DNA from: Oscillospiraceae bacterium
GTDB taxonomy: Bacteria > Bacillota_A > Clostridia > Oscillospirales > CAG-272
Length of the DNA: 32,860 nucleotides
Assembly: GCA_015063445.1 (NCBI GenBank)
Contig: SVUD01000021.1
Coordinates: 1 to 32,860 of the forward strand
Direction of reading: 5' to 3'
Both the position numbers and the translations under genes were made by a program. This document shows positions 29,614 through 32,860 of this stretch, piece after piece. Under the pieces are notes generated by a model that saw nothing but the letters and a program-made list of their open reading frames with translations, was not told the DNA's origin and made no database searches. Position 1 is the first letter of the stretch. Each line of letters opens with the position of its first letter.

Positions 29614-31917
29614 ATGGATTACAGCTTAAAGGAAGTCGCAGGGAGAATAAAGGATCTGCGCGAGGCAAAGGGCTATACGCAAGAGGAGCTCGCAAGACTC
29701 ACGGGCGTATCGGTCGAGGATTACAAGGTTCTTGAAAGAGGAGAAAACGATTTCAGCTTCACCTTCATTTATAAGTGCGCCAAGGCGTGCGGAGTTGAGG
29801 TTGTTGACCTTCTTGAAGGACGAAGCTCAACGCTTACGTCGTTTGCTATAACGAGAAAGGGCGAAGGTCTTAAAATCATCAAAAAGCAAGGTTTTGTTTA
29901 CAATAACCTCGCTCCTAAGTTCAAAGATAAGCTCGCGGAGCCTTTTTTGGTTAAGTTCCCGTATATTCCCGAGGAGCAGAATGCGCCCATAAAGCTCAGC
30001 TCCCATAACGGTCAGGAGTTTGACGTTATCGTTAAGGGCTCGCTCAAGGTTCAGGTCGGTAATCACGTTGAGGTGCTTAACGAGGGAGATTCGATTTTCT
30101 ATAACAGTATAATTCCTCACGGTATGATAGCCGTAAGCGAGGGCGGATGCGAATTCCACGCCGTAGTTCTCAATCCTCAGAACGGTGAGGTAAGCGAGGA
30201 ATATCCCGAGCTTCCGTTAGTTCCCGCAAAGACACACGAAAAGACAGACGACGTAAGCACGGTTGCGGACGAGTTTATAGAGTCCTACTATGATGAAAAC
30301 GGCGTATTTAACGGAATTAAATTCAAGAATGACGATAAATTCAACTTTGCGTTCGACTGCGTTGACGCAATCGCCAAAAAGACTCCCGATAAGCTCGCTA
30401 TGATGTGGGTTGCCAACGACAAGACGGATAGAAAATTCACGTTCAGCGATATGAAGAAATATTCGGCAAAGACCGCTAACTATTTCGAGTCGCTTGGCAT
30501 TAAAAAGGGCGACACGGTCATGCTCGTGTTAAAAAGACACTATCAGTTCTGGTTCTGTATGCTTGCGCTTCATAAGATAGGAGCGATAGCTATACCCGCA
30601 ACGAATCAGCTCGTTGAACACGATTTTTCATATAGATACAAGGCGGCAAAGGTAAAGGCTATTGTATGCACGGCAGACGGCGAGGTATCGACCGAGGCTG
30701 AAAAGGCTGCGGCTGAATTTCCCGGAATGCTCAAAATTCTCGTCGGCGGAAAGAAGGACGGCTGGTTCGACTTCAACGTTGAAATGGAGCGCTTCAGCAC
30801 TCATTATTACCGCAACGAAAACACCCCCTGCGGCAACGACCCCATGCTTATGCTCTTTACATCGGGTACTACGGGATATCCCCGTATCGCCACTCATTCG
30901 TATAAATACGCCTTAGGTCATTATCCTACGGCGAAGCATTGGCATAACGTTAAGCCCGACGGCTTGCACTTTACAATTTCCGACACGGGTTGGGGTAAAG
31001 CTCTTTGGGGTAAGCTCTACGGTCAGTGGCTCTGCGAGGCAGGCGTGTTCACTTATGACTTTGACAGATTCCATTCCGAAGACATTCTGCCGATGTTCAA
31101 GAAATACGGTATAACCACCTTCTGCGCTCCCCCCACGATGTACCGCTTCTTCATAAAGGAGGATCTCTCGAAGTACGATCTTTCGTCCATTCAGTACGCT
31201 ACGACTGCGGGCGAGGCTCTTAACCCCGAGGTTTCAAATCAGTTCAAAAAGGCTACGGGGCTCACAATTATGGAGGGCTTCGGTCAGACGGAAACAACGC
31301 TCTCTATCGCAAACTTCGTAGGCTCAACGCCTAAGCTCGGCTCTATGGGTAAGGCGAGCCCGCTTTACGACGTCGTGCTTCTCGATCCCGACGGAAACGA
31401 GTGCAAGATAGGTGATACGGGAGAAATTTGTATACGTACGAAAGAAAACACGCCCTGCGGTCTCTTTATCGGATATTATCTCGATGAGGAAAAGACGCAT
31501 GATGTCTGGCACGACGGATTTTATCACACGGGCGACCAGGCAACAATGGACGAGGACGGCTACCTCTGGTACGTAGGACGTATCGACGACGTTATCAAGT
31601 CCTCGGGATACCGTATCGGCCCGTTTGAGATAGAAAGCGTTATTATGGAGCTTCCTTACGTTCTCGAGTGCGCTATCACTCCCGTTCCCGACGAGGTGAG
31701 AGGACAGATAGTTAAGGCTACGATAGTTCTCGTTAAGGGAAAAGAGGGAACCGACGCTCTTAAAAAGGAAATTCAGGAATACGTAAAAACTCACACGGCT
31801 CCCTACAAATATCCGAGAATCGTGGAATTCGTGTCAGAGCTTCCCAAAACCATAAGCGGTAAGGTAAGACGTGTCGAGATCCGCAAAAACGATATGGAGA
31901 AAATGAAGAAGAACTGA
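29614..31917 (+). CDS. Fusion: XRE-type HTH + cupin + AMP-forming medium-chain acyl-CoA synthetase
   Basis: 767 residues. Residues ~8-65: helix-turn-helix (REAKGYTQEELARLTGVS). Residues ~125-190: cupin sensor (GQEFDVIVKGSLKVQV, then GDSIFYNSIIPHG). Residues ~235-767: acyl-CoA synthetase with FTSGTTGYPR (415-424; the usual P-loop Lys is Arg), GFGQTETT, the YHTGDQATMDEDGY segment, GRIDDVIKSSGYRIGP and catalytic Lys 750 (ISGKVRR). The enzyme part resembles ACSM-type medium-chain/branched acid ligases. The ATG at 29614 follows AAAGGAG after the isoleucine T-box. HTH-cupin pairs normally act as stand-alone regulators, so this may bind its own DNA or only sense ligand. Substrate inferred: 2-methylbutyrate or a similar branched acid. 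Confidence 0.88.
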   Translation: MDYSLKEVAGRIKDLREAKGYTQEELARLTGVSVEDYKVLERGENDFSFTFIYKCAKACGVEVVDLLEGRSSTLTSFAITRKGEGLKIIKKQGFVYNNLAPKFKDKLAEPFLVKFPYIPEEQNAPIKLSSHNGQEFDVIVKGSLKVQVGNHVEVLNEGDSIFYNSIIPHGMIAVSEGGCEFHAVVLNPQNGEVSEEYPELPLVPAKTHEKTDDVSTVADEFIESYYDENGVFNGIKFKNDDKFNFAFDCVDAIAKKTPDKLAMMWVANDKTDRKFTFSDMKKYSAKTANYFESLGIKKGDTVMLVLKRHYQFWFCMLALHKIGAIAIPATNQLVEHDFSYRYKAAKVKAIVCTADGEVSTEAEKAAAEFPGMLKILVGGKKDGWFDFNVEMERFSTHYYRNENTPCGNDPMLMLFTSGTTGYPRIATHSYKYALGHYPTAKHWHNVKPDGLHFTISDTGWGKALWGKLYGQWLCEAGVFTYDFDRFHSEDILPMFKKYGITTFCAPPTMYRFFIKEDLSKYDLSSIQYATTAGEALNPEVSNQFKKATGLTIMEGFGQTETTLSIANFVGSTPKLGSMGKASPLYDVVLLDPDGNECKIGDTGEICIRTKENTPCGLFIGYYLDEEKTHDVWHDGFYHTGDQATMDEDGYLWYVGRIDDVIKSSGYRIGPFEIESVIMELPYVLECAITPVPDEVRGQIVKATIVLVKGKEGTDALKKEIQEYVKTHTAPYKYPRIVEFVSELPKTISGKVRRVEIRKNDMEKMKKN

Positions 31918-31991
31918 TTTTTAGCTTAAATACAAACAAAAGCTTACATTTTGCGTTGTTTAACTCGAAACACGTCATTTTTTAAGCTATA

Positions 31992-32041
31992 AAAAAGGCT
32001 ATCTCAAGCGCTTTTGAATTTACGCTTGAAATAGCCTTTTT
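31992..32041. terminator. Bidirectional terminator
   Basis: A 19-bp stem with one mismatch: arms 31992-32010 and 32023-32041, A-rich and T-rich ends. It serves the acyl-CoA synthetase gene on the plus strand and the surface protein gene on the minus strand. Confidence 0.8.
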
Positions 32042-32089
32042 GAGTTTTAGCTTAAAATACCGTTTTAGTATTAAAGGTCTTAAAAGCTA

Positions 32090-32860
32090 TCAGTTAACCT
32101 CGGTGCCTGTAAACGTGCTGGTAGTGTCACAGTCTATAGTCATATCCTTGTAGTATGTTACGGAAGCTACAGCGTTGTTCGTAAGCACGATCTTACCTGT
32201 GCTCTTACCGTCAAATGCGTGTCCTGTCGACGAAGCGGTTACGGTGAGAGTGGAATTATCAACGTTGATAGTTCCGTTGTTACCGCCGTTTTCACCAAAC
32301 TGAATGGTTGCGCCGGTAAGTTTTGAGCCGTTGATGAGGTTGATAGTACCGCTGTTACGGATGTAAGTGCCGAGAGTAACGTCGGTGTTATCGAACGTAA
32401 CTGTGGAGTTAGGAGCGGCTATGCAAACCTTTTTAGCTACCGCAAGCACGGAATCCTTGAAGCTAACGTTGAACGTGGGATTATTTCCGTTTGTGGGCTC
32501 GGCGAGGGTAAAGTAATCGGTAAACTCCGCAATGGAATTGGTGAAGTTTAAGTTGAACGTACCGTTAGCGGCGCTGTTCTTACTTGAAGTACCTCCAATC
32601 TGAATGTAAGCGTTGGTAACGTTCAAGGTAGCGTCGTTTCCGCCTGTGATAGAGATACCATCAGGCACGATGAGAGAAGGCTTTACGGTCGTCTTGTCAG
32701 TGTTCTTTGCATTGGTAAGAGTACCCGTAATATTGAATACGTTGCCGTAAGCGAGGGTTGCACGGCCGGTACCGGTAACCTCAAGACAAGCGCCCTCGCC
32801 GATAGTGATGGTACGGTTATAATAGCTTGCGCTGAAGCCGTACCATCACTATCGGCGAGG
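32090..32860 (-). CDS. Beta-helix-like surface/secreted protein, 5'-truncated
   Basis: About 250 genuine residues are visible (to about base 32837), rich in Thr, Asn, Gly and Val, with short repeated strands such as GTINLINGSKLTG and GTINVDNSTLTV. This is the pattern of right-handed beta-helix or adhesin-like extracellular proteins. The true start is beyond the contig edge: the frame stays open upstream of the GTG near 32668, through GYY/NRTITIGEG-type residues, until the terminal fold-back. No signal peptide or anchor is visible in the remaining part; the C terminus ends in STFTGTEVN. It resembles in style the beta modules of the giant protein but is not obviously paralogous. Confidence 0.7.
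32794..32860. repeat. Fold-back inverted repeat at contig end (probable artefact)
   Basis: Bases 32794-32816 are the exact reverse complement of 32838-32860, with a 21-base loop. The outer arm duplicates coding sequence of the surface protein on the opposite strand and puts a stop in its frame. It mirrors the fold-back at 1-50. Confidence 0.85.

Noticed and set aside
1..32860. Circular element or phage with terminal repeats
   Set aside because: The ends do not match each other. Each end is only a local fold-back, and gene content is chromosomal (spoVA, T-box operons, ABC transporter).
1..32860. tRNA or rRNA genes
   Set aside because: No cloverleaf with a T-loop (GGTTCGAATCC-like) or rRNA signature was noticed in any intergenic stretch. 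The T-box leaders bind tRNA but are not tRNA genes.

Overview
The window reads as one metagenomic-style contig from an endospore-forming, low-to-mid GC member of the Clostridia, probably an uncultured gut lineage related to Oscillospirales. Three things point there: a spoVAC-spoVAD-spoVAE operon, two T-box leader RNAs, and many near-consensus sigma-A promoters (TTGACA, 17 bases, TATAAT) with AGGAGG-like ribosome sites. Both ends close in perfect fold-back inverted repeats (1-50 and 32794-32860). These look like assembly or amplification artefacts, so the outermost 20-25 bases at each end should not be trusted, and both end genes are truncated.

Left part (1-14425), mostly minus strand: a truncated gene resembling DnaA domain I; a hairpin-rich repeat region; the spoVA operon for dipicolinate uptake; a small two-pass membrane protein on the plus strand; a CPA2-type cation/proton antiporter; an aldolase of the DapA/NanA family with an intracellular BNR-propeller (sialidase-like) protein, both preceded by the same 16-base motif; a short-chain dehydrogenase; a small helical protein; a complete polar amino-acid ABC transporter (binding lipoprotein, permease, ATPase); a YwaF-type membrane protein; an Sfp-type phosphopantetheinyl transferase; and an AraC regulator.

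Middle (14556-24307): divergent from the AraC gene is a 2035-residue secreted modular protein. It has a calcineurin-like phosphoesterase, a sialate-O-acetylesterase-like SGNH domain, three related beta-rich modules, seventeen 19-residue Cys-rich repeats and an amphipathic tail. Then follow, on the minus strand, a GltS-like symporter, a small lipoprotein and a glycerol-1-phosphate dehydrogenase homologue.

Right part (24420-31917) is the most interesting. Two transcription units, each with a near-perfect promoter and a T-box, encode acyl-CoA-synthetase proteins. The first T-box appears to carry a CUC (Leu) specifier. It precedes a LeuA-like protein that keeps the leucine-binding regulatory domain but has lost the catalytic metal ligands, and then a TIM-barrel/acyl-CoA-ligase fusion. 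The second appears to carry an AUC (Ile) specifier and precedes an HTH-cupin-acyl-CoA-ligase fusion. My inference is that these units activate branched short-chain acids (isovalerate, 2-methylbutyrate) to CoA esters when Leu-tRNA or Ile-tRNA is uncharged, feeding reductive synthesis of leucine and isoleucine. Nearly identical ~190-base multi-hairpin repeats lie after spoVAE and twice between the two ligase units. The contig ends inside a truncated beta-helix-like surface protein.
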